The notes beneath the pieces are model-generated. The model saw only the letters and a program-made list of their open reading frames with translations. It did no database searches and was not told the origin of the DNA. Below, in pieces: positions 33,343 to 43,321 of a stretch of 64,000 bases of DNA (position 1 is its first letter; each line of letters begins with the position of its first letter). Origin of the DNA: Kluyvera genomosp. 3 (lineage in GTDB: Bacteria > Pseudomonadota > Gammaproteobacteria > Enterobacterales > Enterobacteriaceae). Location of the stretch: the NCBI GenBank assembly GCA_002211745.1, contig CP022114.1, positions 3,566,645-3,630,644 on the forward strand, given 5' to 3'. The position numbers and the translations under genes are program-made.

Positions 33343-33367
33343 AAATGCGATAAGTGTTATCGCATTT
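33343..33367 (+). terminator. Perfect palindrome after ybdF
   Basis: AAATGCGATAA-gtg-TTATCGCATTT has 11-base perfect arms directly after the ybdF stop. It can act as a terminator or be a protein site in the nfsB promoter region. Confidence 0.55.
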
Positions 33368-33455
33368 ACCACCCTTCTCATTTGTTAAATCGCACGGTAC
33401 CCTGCTGTGATACAACGCACCGATTTGCGGTGCCTTTTATCATTCAGGAGTATTT

Positions 33456-34109
33456 ATGGACATCGTTTCCGTTGCTAAAGCGCGCTATTCCACTAAAGCC
33501 TTTGATGCCAGCAAAAAGCTGACCGGCGAGCAGGCCGCCAATCTGAAAACCCTGCTGCGCTATAGCCCATCCAGCACCAACTCCCAGCCGTGGCACTTTA
33601 TCGTCGCCAGCACCGACGAAGGAAAAGCGCGCGTCGCGAAATCCGCAGCTGGCGGCTACGTGTTCAACGAACGCAAAATGCTGGATGCTTCCCACGTCGT
33701 GGTGTTCTGCGCCAAAACGGCAATCGATGATGCCTGGCTGGAAAAAGTGGTCGATCAAGAAGACGCCGATGGCCGTTTCGCCACACCGGAAGCCAAAGCC
33801 GCTAACCACAAAGGCCGCACCTTCTTCGCCGACCTGCACCGTAAAGAGCGTCACGATGACGCGCAGTGGGCTGCCAACCAAACCTACCTGAACGTCGGCA
33901 ACTTCCTGCTGGCTATGGGCGCCATGGGTCTGGACGCGGTGCCGATTGAAGGCTTCGACGCCGAGGTTCTGGACGCCGAATTCGGCCTGAAAGAAAAAGG
34001 CTACACCAGCCTGGTCGTGGTGCCGGTTGGCCACCACAGCGTAGAAGACTTCAACAAAGCGCTGCCAAAATCTCGCCTGCCGGAAGAGACGGTGATTACC
34101 GAGATCTAA
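33456..34109 (+). CDS. nfsB: Oxygen-insensitive NAD(P)H nitroreductase NfsB
   Basis: An intact 217-residue FMN flavoenzyme that reduces nitroaromatics and quinones. [36 protein letters not shown] (FMN contacts) and [16 protein letters not shown] match E. coli NfsB, as does the length. A GGAG site precedes the ATG. In E. coli the gene is under MarA, SoxS and Rob control; here the related activator RamA is 2.4 kb away. Confidence 0.96.
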   Translation: MDIVSVAKARYSTKAFDASKKLTGEQAANLKTLLRYSPSSTNSQPWHFIVASTDEGKARVAKSAAGGYVFNERKMLDASHVVVFCAKTAIDDAWLEKVVDQEDADGRFATPEAKAANHKGRTFFADLHRKERHDDAQWAANQTYLNVGNFLLAMGAMGLDAVPIEGFDAEVLDAEFGLKEKGYTSLVVVPVGHHSVEDFNKALPKSRLPEETVITEI

Positions 34110-34155
34110 TTTAAGTCGGCCACTTCCTGGCCTGGCGCTGCCTGGCCGGGAAATT

Positions 34156-34443
34156 TCAATACAGTAAAATTTGTGGATGTTTTACGCCACAAGCCAGTGC
34201 GTAGCGCGTCAGCGTATCGAGGCTCGCCCGCGTCACGTTAGCTTCCATTCTGGACACCGTTGGCGCGCTGACGCCCATGCGCTGCGCAACCTGCGCCCGC
34301 GTCAGTCCTGCATAACCACGCCACTGCGCAAGCATGTCACGCAACCTCTCCTGCCGTTCCTGCGCATCAAACGCCGCCTTCACATCTGACCGTTCCAGCA
34401 TTTCGGCTTTCAGATCATCCCAATCAATTACCTTTTTGCTCAT
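34156..34443 (-). CDS. XRE-type antitoxin (HigA-like)
   Basis: A 95-residue protein with a C-terminal helix-turn-helix (LTRAQVAQRMGVSAPTVSRM). It overlaps the upstream toxin gene by 20 bp, which is the toxin-first order of higBA-type loci. It should bind both the toxin and its own promoter. Confidence 0.82.
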   Translation of the reverse strand: MSKKVIDWDDLKAEMLERSDVKAAFDAQERQERLRDMLAQWRGYAGLTRAQVAQRMGVSAPTVSRMEANVTRASLDTLTRYALACGVKHPQILLY

Positions 34444-34753
34444 CCTGCATCTCCTGTAGCCGTTGTAATGCCAGGCGAAGTTCCGCTGGGGGTGTTTTCG
34501 CGGTTTTCTTAATAAATACACGCAACAGGAATATCGTTTGTCGGTGCTGAAAGGCATAGATGCCACGGCAATGAACCTTTCCCAGCGTGCGTATTTCAAA
34601 AAGTCCGTTAAAAAGAGGTTTGCTGTCAGGCTCCCGCAGCGCGGTTGGATTAAGACGAAGCTTCTCTATTTTGGCGATCATTTTGGCCTGCACCGCTGCA
34701 GGCAACGCCAGCATTTCCTCTCTGACATCGGCATGAACAAGAATTCTGAACAC
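34424..34753 (-). CDS. RelE/HigB-type toxin (phage Gp49-like)
   Basis: A 109-residue protein of the Gp49/HigB branch of the RelE superfamily. FEIRTLGKVHCRGIYAFQ and IFLLRVFIKKTAKTPPAEL are the typical core and end. Such toxins cleave mRNA at the ribosome. It is the first gene of a two-gene unit. Confidence 0.82.
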   Translation of the reverse strand: MFRILVHADVREEMLALPAAVQAKMIAKIEKLRLNPTALREPDSKPLFNGLFEIRTLGKVHCRGIYAFQHRQTIFLLRVFIKKTAKTPPAELRLALQRLQEMQDEQKGN

Positions 34754-34921
34754 GATTATCGCCCCTGAATATTAGCATATAAGGCAAATTGCATTAAAGG
34801 GTAATTCACCCGTGATGCATCACCCTACTCCTGCGAGTATCAAAGTTCAGATTCCAACTTCAAAAATGGATAACGGATCGTAAAACGCACACATCGGGTA
34901 GCGCCGCCCGATCGCTCTGTA

Positions 34922-35782
34922 CTACAACTTCGCCAACACCGACTCCCCCACTTCATCTACCGGTAAATAAACCAGCAGACGAGAGCCATTGCGCGGCGCG
35001 GAGTACCAGTACATCTGCTGCAGCTGGAAATGGCCAAACTCAGGATGCTGGAAATTTTTAATCTGGTTTTCGACGCCGCGAACTTCGTAACGCTGGTGCC
35101 ATAGCGCCTCAAATTCGCTGGAAGCGGCAAAGAAACGCGCCAGCTTGTTTTCCCATGCCGGATTGCCACGATGCTCCGCCATCGCGGCGCGGAAATAGGA
35201 GACAAAAGTGGCGAGCGCGTCGCGATTGGCCAGACGGCTACGCCAGCCGGGATGAGTCAGATACAGGTAGATACAATTTCGATCCTCTTCCGGAATGGTC
35301 GAAAAATCGACGCCCATCAGCCGACAAAACGCGTCATTCCACGCCACGATATCGAAATCAGGCTTCTGAATACTGGCCGGCTGCGGCAGCAAACTGTCCA
35401 GCATACGCCGCGTGCCGGGCTTATCCCTTCGCACGGGGAACGTTAGCCGACTCCAGCGGTGTCAGCCCGCCAGCACAAACAGATGACGGGTCTCAAGCGC
35501 GCTGCACTGGAGCGCTTCGGCGACCGCTTGCATTACCGCCGCCGACGGATTAACCTCGCGCCCCTGCTCAAGCCAGGTATACCAGGTCACGCCAACGTCC
35601 GCCAGCATAGCCACTTCTTCGCGACGCAGGCCCGGCGTGCGCCGCCGCCCGCTGCGCGGTAATCCCAACCGCTGCGGATCGAGACTTTCCCGTCGCGCCC
35701 GAAGAAATGCACCCAGCTGCTTACGGCTATCGTCCTGCCGTGACGGCAATACGTCCATTTCACTGTGGCTGATGAGGCTCAT
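34922..35782 (-). CDS. XRE regulator with MmyB-like ligand domain, frameshifted
   Basis: About 287 residues. The N-terminal helix-turn-helix (TPGLRREEVAMLADVGVTWY) is followed by a MmyB-like PAS-type ligand domain (FDIVAWNDAFCRLMGVDF, CIYLYLTHPGWRSR). The frame shifts near 35445. It diverges from a 14-helix drug exporter and probably represses it through the palindrome between them. An ATG at 35758 is an alternative start. Confidence 0.82.
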
Positions 35783-35806
35783 GGTATCTCCAGCATGGTA
35801 GTGCCA

Positions 35807-35832
35807 GTACCAGTATAACCAGGAACTGGTAC
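35807..35832. promoter_or_regulatory. Inverted repeat operator GTACCAGT-N10-ACTGGTAC
   Basis: Perfect 8-base arms with a 10-base spacer lie in the short divergent region between the regulator and the MFS exporter. This is a likely binding site for the adjacent regulator. Confidence 0.6.
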
Positions 35833-35889
35833 CCGTTTATTGAATCAGCGATGCTACGTCCAATCGCTGAATGACGCAATGGAGTCACC

Positions 35890-37317
35890 ATGAAAACGTC
35901 TGCTGTTTCACCCGGTCGCGCGGGGCTTTTCCTGCTGTTGACCGGCCTGATGTTGCCCCAGATCGATACCTCGATCACCAATGTCGCCCTCGACTCAATC
36001 ACCGCATCGCTGCAAGCCAGCCCGACCCAGCTGGAGCTTATCGTCGCGCTGTACGGCGTGGCGTTCGCCGTCTGTCTGGCCATGGGCAGCAAGCTTGGCG
36101 ACAACTACGGTCGCCGTCGGCTGTTTATGTGGGGCGTGGCGATTTTCAGCCTCGCTTCGCTGCTGTGTGGCGTATCGAATTCGATTACCGCGCTGCTGGC
36201 CGCCCGCACCTTACAGGGCGCCGGCGCGGCGCTGATCGTGCCGCAGATCCTCGCCACCCTGCACGTCACCCTGAAAGGCACGGCGCATGCGCGCGCCATC
36301 AGCCTGTACGGCGGCATTGGCGGGATCTCGTTTATCGTCGGGCAGATGTTCGGTGGCTGGCTGGTGTCGGCGGATATCGCCGGGCTCGGCTGGCGTAACG
36401 CCTTCTTTATCAACGTGCCGATTGGCCTGCTGGTGCTGGCCTACAGCCGCCGCTACGTGCCGGAAACTCGCCGCGACGAGCACTCCCGCATCGACTGGCA
36501 GGGCACGCTAAGCCTGGGGCTGATTCTCTGCTGCCTGCTGTTCCCGATGGCGCTGGGGCCGGAGCTGCACTGGCCGTGGTCGATGCGCCTGATGCTGCTG
36601 GCGATTGTGCCGCTGCTGCTGTGGATGCGCGCCAGCGCGCTGCGCAAAGAGCAGCGCGGTGAACACCCGCTGCTGCCGCCCCGGCTGCTGAAATTCGCCA
36701 GCATTCGCTTCGGCATGGTGATCGCCCTGCTGTTCTTTAGCGCCTGGTCCGGCTTTATGTTCTGCATGGCGCTCACTCTCCAGTCCGGCCTCGGCATGGC
36801 GCCGTGGCAGTCAGGCAACAGTTTTGTGGCGCTGGGCGTCGCCTATTTTCTTTCAGCGATGTATGCGCCGAAGCTGATCGCCCGCCACAGCATGGGGCGA
36901 ATTTTAGTGGCTGGCCTGATAGTACAAATTAGTGGCCTGCTGCTGTTGATGGAGACTTTCCACCACTTCGGCCAGGCGACGTCCACCCTCACGCTGGTGC
37001 CCTCGACCGCGCTGATTGGCTATGGCCAGGCGCTGATCGTCAACTGTTTCTATCGGGTAGGAATGCGTGATATTACCGCCAACGACGCGGGTGCGGGCAG
37101 CGCGCTGCTCAGCACGCTACAGCAGGCCACGCTGGGCCTTGGCCCGGCGGTGTTTGGTTCGCTGCTGCTGGTGCTGACGCGCGGGCATCATGGAAGCTAT
37201 ACCGACGCGATGACTGGCTTCCTCGGCGTAGAAGCGGTGATGATGCTGCTGCTGGCAATCATTGCCGTTAGCCTCCGCCATCACTTAAACCGTAGTCCGG
37301 CGATCGCGACGTCATAA
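35890..37317 (+). CDS. MFS exporter, DHA2 (14-helix) family
   Basis: An intact 475-residue proton-driven drug exporter. PQIDTSITNVALDSI in helix 1, GSKLGDNYGRRRLFMWGVAI (motif A) and RTLQGAGAALIVPQIL (motif B) are typical of the EmrB/QacA group. The substrate is unknown. It diverges from the MmyB-type regulator, a frequent pairing in enterics. Confidence 0.88.
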   Translation: MKTSAVSPGRAGLFLLLTGLMLPQIDTSITNVALDSITASLQASPTQLELIVALYGVAFAVCLAMGSKLGDNYGRRRLFMWGVAIFSLASLLCGVSNSITALLAARTLQGAGAALIVPQILATLHVTLKGTAHARAISLYGGIGGISFIVGQMFGGWLVSADIAGLGWRNAFFINVPIGLLVLAYSRRYVPETRRDEHSRIDWQGTLSLGLILCCLLFPMALGPELHWPWSMRLMLLAIVPLLLWMRASALRKEQRGEHPLLPPRLLKFASIRFGMVIALLFFSAWSGFMFCMALTLQSGLGMAPWQSGNSFVALGVAYFLSAMYAPKLIARHSMGRILVAGLIVQISGLLLLMETFHHFGQATSTLTLVPSTALIGYGQALIVNCFYRVGMRDITANDAGAGSALLSTLQQATLGLGPAVFGSLLLVLTRGHHGSYTDAMTGFLGVEAVMMLLLAIIAVSLRHHLNRSPAIATS

Positions 37318-37326
37318 CCTTAAGTT

Positions 37327-37387
37327 CCTGTATAGCTGTTTGCATAATATAGCCAGCGCAGCCATTATAATTAGCTGGCTATACAGG
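37327..37387 (+). promoter_or_regulatory. Alternative stem-loops before ybdG
   Basis: Two perfect inverted repeats share one 3' arm region: CCTGTATAGC (37327-37336) with GCTATACAGG (37378-37387), and ATAGCCAGC (37349-37357) with GCTGGCTAT (37374-37382). They cannot form together. The first takes in part of the ribosome site AGGAG (37385-37389) of ybdG. A TATAAT at 37366 may instead make this an operator around the promoter. Confidence 0.55.
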
Positions 37388-37394
37388 AGACGTT

Positions 37395-38642
37395 ATGCAG
37401 GAACTGATTTCACAGATCGAAGAGATGGGCATTGAAATAAACCATACCAATTCGCTGATCATCATATTTGGTATTATTTTTCTCACTGCCATCATTGTTC
37501 ATCTGATTTTACATCGGGTGGTGCTGCGCGCGTTCGAAAAACGAGCGCAGGCCAGCAGCCATTTGTGGCTGCAAATTATCACGCAAAATAAACTTTTCCA
37601 CCGGCTGGCGTTTACCCTACAGGGAATTATTGTCAACGTGCAGGCCGTACTGTGGTTGCAAAAAGGCAGTGATGCCGCGCAGATATTAACCACGGGCGCA
37701 CAGCTATGGGTCATGCTCTACGCTCTGCTGTCATTCTTCTCACTGCTGGACGTTATTTTCAACCTCTCACAAAAGCTATCTTTCTCTTCGCAGCTGCCGC
37801 TCAAAGGGATATTCCAGGGAGTTAAGCTGGTCAGCGCCATTCTGATTGGCATTCTGATGATCTCCCTGCTGCTAGGGCAATCACCGGCGATACTGATAAG
37901 TGGTCTGGGTGCGATGGCCGCGGTACTGATGCTGGTATTTAAGGACCCGATTCTCGGCCTGGTGGCAGGGATTCAGCTCTCAGCAAACGACATGTTAAAG
38001 CTCGGCGACTGGTTGGAAATGCCAAAATACGGCGCCGACGGTGCGGTGACCGATATTGGCTTAACCACCGTCAAAGTGCGTAACTGGGATAATACCATCA
38101 CCACCATTCCGACCTGGTCGCTGGTGTCGGACTCGTTTAAAAACTGGAGCGGAATGTCTGCTTCAGGTGGCCGAAGAATTAAGCGCAGCATCAACGTGGA
38201 TACCACCAGCGTGCATTTTCTCGATGAGCAAGAGCAGCAGCGGTTAATTCAGGCGAAGCTGCTGAAACCGTATATGGACTCGCGTCATGAGGAAATTAAC
38301 CTGTGGAACCAGGAGCACGGCAGCGCCGATTCGGTGTTGAATCTGCGCAAGATGACCAATATTGGTACCTTCCGCGCTTACCTCAACGAATATTTGCGTA
38401 ACCATCCGAAAATTCGCAAAGATATGACGCTGATGGTACGTCAGTTGGCACCCGATAATAACGGTCTGCCGATTGAAATATACGCCTTTACCAATACGGT
38501 GGTGTGGGCCGAATATGAAGGTATTCAGGCCGATATTTTTGACCATATTTTTGCCGTGGTCGAGGAGTTTGGCTTACGTATTCATCAATCACCGACCGGC
38601 AATGATATTCGCGCCCTGGCGGGCGCGATCGGGCAAGAATAA
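37395..38642 (+). CDS. ybdG: Mechanosensitive channel YbdG (MscM-type)
   Basis: A 415-residue MscS-family channel, intact and the same size as E. coli Ybd[21 protein letters not shown] lines the pore, followed by [20 protein letters not shown] and [20 protein letters not shown] in the beta domain. In E. coli it carries the miniature MscM conductance released under osmotic downshift. It is followed directly by the convergent lacI-type gene with no gap. Confidence 0.95.
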   Translation: MQELISQIEEMGIEINHTNSLIIIFGIIFLTAIIVHLILHRVVLRAFEKRAQASSHLWLQIITQNKLFHRLAFTLQGIIVNVQAVLWLQKGSDAAQILTTGAQLWVMLYALLSFFSLLDVIFNLSQKLSFSSQLPLKGIFQGVKLVSAILIGILMISLLLGQSPAILISGLGAMAAVLMLVFKDPILGLVAGIQLSANDMLKLGDWLEMPKYGADGAVTDIGLTTVKVRNWDNTITTIPTWSLVSDSFKNWSGMSASGGRRIKRSINVDTTSVHFLDEQEQQRLIQAKLLKPYMDSRHEEINLWNQEHGSADSVLNLRKMTNIGTFRAYLNEYLRNHPKIRKDMTLMVRQLAPDNNGLPIEIYAFTNTVVWAEYEGIQADIFDHIFAVVEEFGLRIHQSPTGNDIRALAGAIGQE

Positions 38643-39622
38643 TCACGCGCTGGCGCGTGAAATAAAGCGCCAGTCGAGCATCACCCGCTCCGGCGGCACG
38701 TCCGGGTTATCGATTTTATTGAGCAGCAGTTCGACCGCTCTGGCGCCGATCTCCCGCGACGGCTGCTGGACGGTTGTCAGCTGCGGCGACACCATTTCGG
38801 CAAGTTCAGTGCCATCAAACCCCACAACCGCAATCTCTTCCGGTACCTTTAGCCCTACCTGTTCAATGGCGCGAATCGCCCCGGCGGCCAGCGAGTCAGA
38901 AACCGCAAACACCGCGTCCGGGCGCGGGTTCATCGCCAGCAACGTTTGCATCGCCAGTTTCCCCGCCGCCGCGCTCAGATCGCTGGCATACTCGACGGCA
39001 TGAAACGCCAGCCCTTGAGATTGCAGTACATTTTTGTACCCCTGCTCGCGCAGGCGGGCGTACTTGTAGCTCAAGTCGTGGTTAATCAACGCAATCCGCT
39101 CACGCCCCTGCGCCGCGAGATAGTTCACCGCATGCTCCGCGGCATCGACATCGTTAATCCCCACGCAGGAGACCGCACCCGCATCAGCATATTCCGCACA
39201 TTGCACCCATGGCGCATCACCAATCACCGTGGTTAACTCCGGCAGCTTGCTGAAGGCGTCCATGGTGATAATACCGTCGACCATTTTTCCGGTTAGCAGT
39301 CGCAGGCCTGATTTCGAGCGTTCAATATCCGAGCCGGAGTTGCACAGTAAAATCCGATAGCCGTTCTTTTCGGCGGCCTCTTCAATTCCTTTTACCACTT
39401 CGGCGCAAAAAGGGTTGGCGATATTCGACACCATCACCAGAATCATGGAGCTTCGCGCCGTACGCAGCTGGCGCGCCAGCAGATTAGGCTGATAGTTACT
39501 CTCTTTAATAGCCTGAAGCACCCGTTCGCGGTTTTTGGCTTTTACGGTATCGCTGTTGTTAAGCACCCGCGACACGGTCGCCACCGATACCCCGCCAACT
39601 GGGCGATTTTCTGAATTGACAT
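38643..39622 (-). CDS. LacI-family repressor, frameshifted at the N-terminus
   Basis: About 327 residues. It starts MSIQKIAQLAG at 39622; one G is missing near 39598, after which VATVSRVLNNSDTVKAKNRE completes the helix-turn-helix. The ligand domain follows (SDSLAAGAIRAIEQVGLKVP, AVVGFDGTELAEMVSPQLTT). It is encoded on the same strand after the catabolic operon. Its likely operators are the two GTAATCGATTAC sites before that operon. Confidence 0.88.
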
Positions 39623-39667
39623 ACAACGCCGTTCCCTGCAGTTAACGCTTTGCGTGCAGGCTACCAT

Positions 39668-39694
39668 AAAAAGCGTGCCCAGCGTACCGGGCAC
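39668..39694 (-). terminator. Terminator of the sugar operon
   Basis: Read leftward, GTGCCC-ggtacgct-GGGCAC followed by GCTTTTT lies just after the stop of the oxidoreductase gene and before the lacI-type gene. Confidence 0.65.
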
Positions 39695-39698
39695 AGCG

Positions 39699-40850
39699 TT
39701 ATTGTTCGACGCTGACCCAGCGCCGTTGCTGATGGCTTTTTATAATTGCATCAATGATATACATGACATTTGCTCCATCACTAAACGAGGCAAAATGCGG
39801 CTCATCGGCGGTGGGCATTTTCCCGCTTTGCACCGCGCGGTAGAAATTGCCCATCATGTTTTTAAACGCGTCTGGCCATCCCTCACTATGGCCGCCGGGG
39901 AAGTGCGCCTGCCCGGCGACATCGCGGTTAAGCAGGCTCGGGTCGTCACTCAGCAACTGATTGGGCTGACTGCGGTGACCAATCCACAGTTGCTGCGGCG
40001 TTTCCTGATCCCAGGCCAGCGAACAGGCGCTGGCATTGATATCAAAATGCAGTCGATTTTTACGCCCGGCGCTGACCTGCGAAACGCTAAAGCAGCCTTT
40101 ACTGCCGTCGTCGAAGCGGAACAGAACCGAACCGGCATCTTCGGTTGTCACCGCGACGTCGCGATACTGCGTCGCGTCATCGTGTTCACTGAACGTCGCC
40201 TGCGCCTCAACGCTGGCCTTACGCGTTGGCCAGACGATAGCGAGGTCGGCCATCACCTCCACAATCCGCCGGCCGGTCACAAACTGGATCGTGTCGCACC
40301 AGTGCGAACCGATATCGGCCATCGCGCGCGACGCACCACCCTGCACCGCGTCCACCCGCCAGTTAAAGTCGTTCTCCAGCAGCATCCAGTCCTGATGGTA
40401 GCCGCCGTAGGCTGAGAACAAGCGTCCGGCATGGCCCGCGCGCATCATGCTCGCCGCCTGCTGCACCATCGCAAACTGACGATAAACGAAGCTCACGCCG
40501 TGGACCACGCCCGCATCCCGCGCCATCTGTTCCAGTTCGCGAGCCTCCTCCGACGTCATACACAGCGGTTTCTCGGAGAAAACGTGTTTTCCCGCGCGTA
40601 AAATCTGCCGGTTGACCGACGCGTGCAGAAAATTGGGCGTGCAGTTATGCACCACCTCTAGCCCCGGATGCGCCAACAGCGCGTCAACATCAGCGTAAGC
40701 GTGCGGAATATTGAGCTGCCGCGCTTTGGCCTGCGCCAGCTCCAGCGAGGCGTCGCACAGCGCGACCACCTCGACAAAACCCAGTCGACGCAGCGCCTCA
40801 ATATGTGCCGGGCCAATAAAACCTGAGCCGATAATCCCCACCTGAATCAT
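39699..40850 (-). CDS. Gfo/Idh/MocA-family oxidoreductase
   Basis: An intact 383-residue NAD(P)-dependent dehydrogenase. GIIGSGFIGPAH is the nucleotide-binding loop, HVFSEKPLCMT holds the EKP lysine, and MADIGSHWCDTIQF supplies the active-site histidine region. Family members oxidise sugars, polyols or the C3 position of glucosides. It overlaps the TIM-barrel gene by 4 bp, so the two probably act in sequence. Confidence 0.9.
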   Translation of the reverse strand: MIQVGIIGSGFIGPAHIEALRRLGFVEVVALCDASLELAQAKARQLNIPHAYADVDALLAHPGLEVVHNCTPNFLHASVNRQILRAGKHVFSEKPLCMTSEEARELEQMARDAGVVHGVSFVYRQFAMVQQAASMMRAGHAGRLFSAYGGYHQDWMLLENDFNWRVDAVQGGASRAMADIGSHWCDTIQFVTGRRIVEVMADLAIVWPTRKASVEAQATFSEHDDATQYRDVAVTTEDAGSVLFRFDDGSKGCFSVSQVSAGRKNRLHFDINASACSLAWDQETPQQLWIGHRSQPNQLLSDDPSLLNRDVAGQAHFPGGHSEGWPDAFKNMMGNFYRAVQSGKMPTADEPHFASFSDGANVMYIIDAIIKSHQQRRWVSVEQ

Positions 40851-41875
40851 CCGCGCACCTCGCTACCCGCGGCAAAGTCATCAAAGGCCCGCGCGGAGAC
40901 GGGAATGATATGCCGTTTAATAAACTCGCTGCCTTCGCGCGCGCCGATCTGCGCGTCCTTCAGGCAGCACTCCCATTCCATTACCGCCCAGCCGTCAAAA
41001 TCGTACTGGGTCAGCTTGCTGAAAATCTTTTTGAAATCGATATCGCCGTCGCCCAACGAGCGAAAACGCCCGGCACGATCCGCCCAGTTCTGATAGCCGC
41101 CGTAAACGCCGCTACGTCCGTTGCGTTGGAACTCGGCGTCCTTAACGTGAAACGCGCGAATACGGGAGTGGTAGATATCGATATAGCTAAGATAATCAAT
41201 ATCCTGTAAATGCAGATGGCTCGGGTCATACAGCATATGGCAGCGCGGATGATTCTCAACCTGGTGTAGAAAACGCTCGAACGTGACGCCATCGTGCAAA
41301 TCCTCACCGGGGTGAATTTCGTAGCACAGGTCAACGCCGTGCTCGTCAAAACAGTCCAGAATGGGCCGCCAGCGGCTGGCGAGTTCACTAAACGCTTCAT
41401 CCAGCAGCGCCGCATTGTGCGGTGGCCACGGATAGAAATAAGGCCAGGCCAGCGCGCCGGAAAAGGTCGCATGCGCCTTCAACCCCAGGCGCGCCGAAGC
41501 TTGCGCGGCCTTTTTCACGCTCTCGACTGCCCACTGCTGGCGGGCCGTCGGATTACCGCGCAGCGCCGCCGGCGCAAAAGCATCGAAAGCGCTGTCATAG
41601 GCCGGATTAACGGCGACAAGCTGCCCTTCGAGATGCGTTGACAGTTCACTAATCACCAGACCGTGCTCCGCCAGTCGCCCGGCAATATCATCGCAATAGG
41701 TCTGGCTCGCCGCTGCCTGCGCCAGGTCGAATATCGCCGGGTGATTGCAGGGCAGCTGTAGCGCCTTAAAGCCCAGCCCGGCCGCCCATTGCGCTACCCC
41801 ATCGAGCGTATTAAACGGCGGCTCGCCGCCGATAAACTGCGCCAGAAAAATGCCCGGCCCCTTGATGGTTTTCAT
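40847..41875 (-). CDS. Sugar isomerase/epimerase-type TIM barrel (AP endonuclease 2 fold)
   Basis: An intact 342-residue protein of the xylose isomerase-like TIM-barrel family. Probable metal ligands are the Glu in CYEIHPGED, Asp in MLYDPSHL, His in AFHVKDAEF and Glu in AVMEWECC. Such enzymes isomerise keto sugars, and some relatives act with Gfo/Idh/MocA partners on 3-keto glycosides. The substrate here is unknown. Confidence 0.87.
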   Translation of the reverse strand: MKTIKGPGIFLAQFIGGEPPFNTLDGVAQWAAGLGFKALQLPCNHPAIFDLAQAAASQTYCDDIAGRLAEHGLVISELSTHLEGQLVAVNPAYDSAFDAFAPAALRGNPTARQQWAVESVKKAAQASARLGLKAHATFSGALAWPYFYPWPPHNAALLDEAFSELASRWRPILDCFDEHGVDLCYEIHPGEDLHDGVTFERFLHQVENHPRCHMLYDPSHLHLQDIDYLSYIDIYHSRIRAFHVKDAEFQRNGRSGVYGGYQNWADRAGRFRSLGDGDIDFKKIFSKLTQYDFDGWAVMEWECCLKDAQIGAREGSEFIKRHIIPVSARAFDDFAAGSEVRG

Positions 41876-41892
41876 ACCCCCTCCTTAAAAAT

Positions 41893-43134
41893 TTACGCCT
41901 GCTTTTGCTCGTCGTATTTAAACGAGACAAGGAAAATCACCGCGATCACCACGGCTGCCACCGCCGGAATCCACCAGAAGTTCACCCACGCCGCCGGAAC
42001 GGTTTGGCCAGCGACCAGGTGGTTATACAGCGCACCGGAAATCTGCGATCCCAGCAGCATGCCGATGCCGTAGGTAAACATCACCACCATGCTCTGCGCC
42101 TGCCCTTTCACCTTTTCGCCCGCCACACGGTCGGTATAGATAAAGCCCACCACGAAGAAAAAGTCGTAGCACACGCCGTGCAGCAGAATGCCGAGATACA
42201 GCAGGAAGCGGGTCTCTTCATTGATACCCAGCGCAAAGAACATATAGCGTACGAACCACGCCAGCATGCCGATCAGCAGCATGTACTTCACGCCCAGACG
42301 GCGGAACAGCAGCGGGATAATCAGCATAAAGAAGATTTCTGACATCTGACCGAAGGACATCGCGGTGCTCACATCCGCGACGCCCGCGTCCGCCAGATAC
42401 GACGCGGTATAGGCGTAGTAAGTGCCCAACGGGACGGAAATCAGCGTGGCGCAGACGGCAAAGACCAGAAAGTGGCGGGTTTTGAGCAACGCGAAGGCAT
42501 CGGCGCAGAACAGATCGCGCAGCTTCAGCGGCTGGCCTTTCGCCGGGGCCGGCGTGTGCGGTAGCGTCAGGCTATATACCGCCAGCACCACCGAGCACAG
42601 CGCCGCCAGCGTAAAGATGCCGGTGGTATCCGAAATACCGGTTACGCCGATAAAGATGCCCGCGACAATCCAACCGATGGTGCCGAACACACGCACCACC
42701 GGGAACGTTTTGTCGATGTTGTTCAGGCTATGGAAGGCAATATTATTGGTCAGCGCCAGCGTCGGCATATAACAGAGCGTGTAGCCAAACAGCAGCGCAA
42801 TTAACAACGCACCGTTTTCCGCGACCAGCGCCTGCGGTACGAACCACAGAATCACCGCGCCAAGCAGGTGCATCACCGCCATCACCTTCTGCGAGGCAAA
42901 AAAACGGTCAACCAACATTCCCAAAACAAACGGGGAAAGAATTGAAGCGATCGGCCCCGCCGAGAACGCATCGCCAATCAGCAGCGACATGTTGTACTGC
43001 GTCATCACCAGTCCAAGCGTGACCGACCAGCTTCCCCAGATAAAAAACTGCATAAACATCATTAACGACAGGCGCGGGACTAACAGCCGGTGCTGTACGC
43101 CACTTTGTTCACGACTTTCCGTTGTAGACACCAT
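41893..43134 (-). CDS. MFS transporter, nucleoside:H+ symporter (NupG/YegT) family
   Basis: An intact 413-residue 12-helix permease. LMMFMQFFIWGSWSVTLG near the N-terminus and the PLLFRRLGVKYMLLIGMLAW region are typical of NupG and YegT proteins. As the first gene of an operon with a TIM-barrel enzyme and an oxidoreductase, it more likely carries a sugar or glycoside than a nucleoside. Two LacI-type operators lie directly before its start. Confidence 0.87.
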   Translation of the reverse strand: MVSTTESREQSGVQHRLLVPRLSLMMFMQFFIWGSWSVTLGLVMTQYNMSLLIGDAFSAGPIASILSPFVLGMLVDRFFASQKVMAVMHLLGAVILWFVPQALVAENGALLIALLFGYTLCYMPTLALTNNIAFHSLNNIDKTFPVVRVFGTIGWIVAGIFIGVTGISDTTGIFTLAALCSVVLAVYSLTLPHTPAPAKGQPLKLRDLFCADAFALLKTRHFLVFAVCATLISVPLGTYYAYTASYLADAGVADVSTAMSFGQMSEIFFMLIIPLLFRRLGVKYMLLIGMLAWFVRYMFFALGINEETRFLLYLGILLHGVCYDFFFVVGFIYTDRVAGEKVKGQAQSMVVMFTYGIGMLLGSQISGALYNHLVAGQTVPAAWVNFWWIPAVAAVVIAVIFLVSFKYDEQKQA

Positions 43135-43150
43135 GTTCTCACCCTCAAAA

Positions 43151-43193
43151 GTAATCGATTACAAAACATCACAAATGAAAAGTAATCGATTAC
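43151..43193. promoter_or_regulatory. Two identical LacI-type operators
   Basis: GTAATCGATTAC occurs at 43151-43162 and again at 43182-43193, both perfect palindromes with centres 31 bp apart (three helical turns). They lie 17-59 bp before the MFS start, and the matching LacI-type gene is at the other end of the operon. Confidence 0.8.
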
Positions 43194-43321
43194 AAAAATA
43201 AGATCGCGCGAATCGAAACGGATTTGGGAGAGCGATCACGATAAAAACGAGGAAGGAAATGCGTCGCAGTAACGACCGGAAAACAGCGGAGGAGGCAAAC
43301 CTACCCCTCCGGGCGATATTA

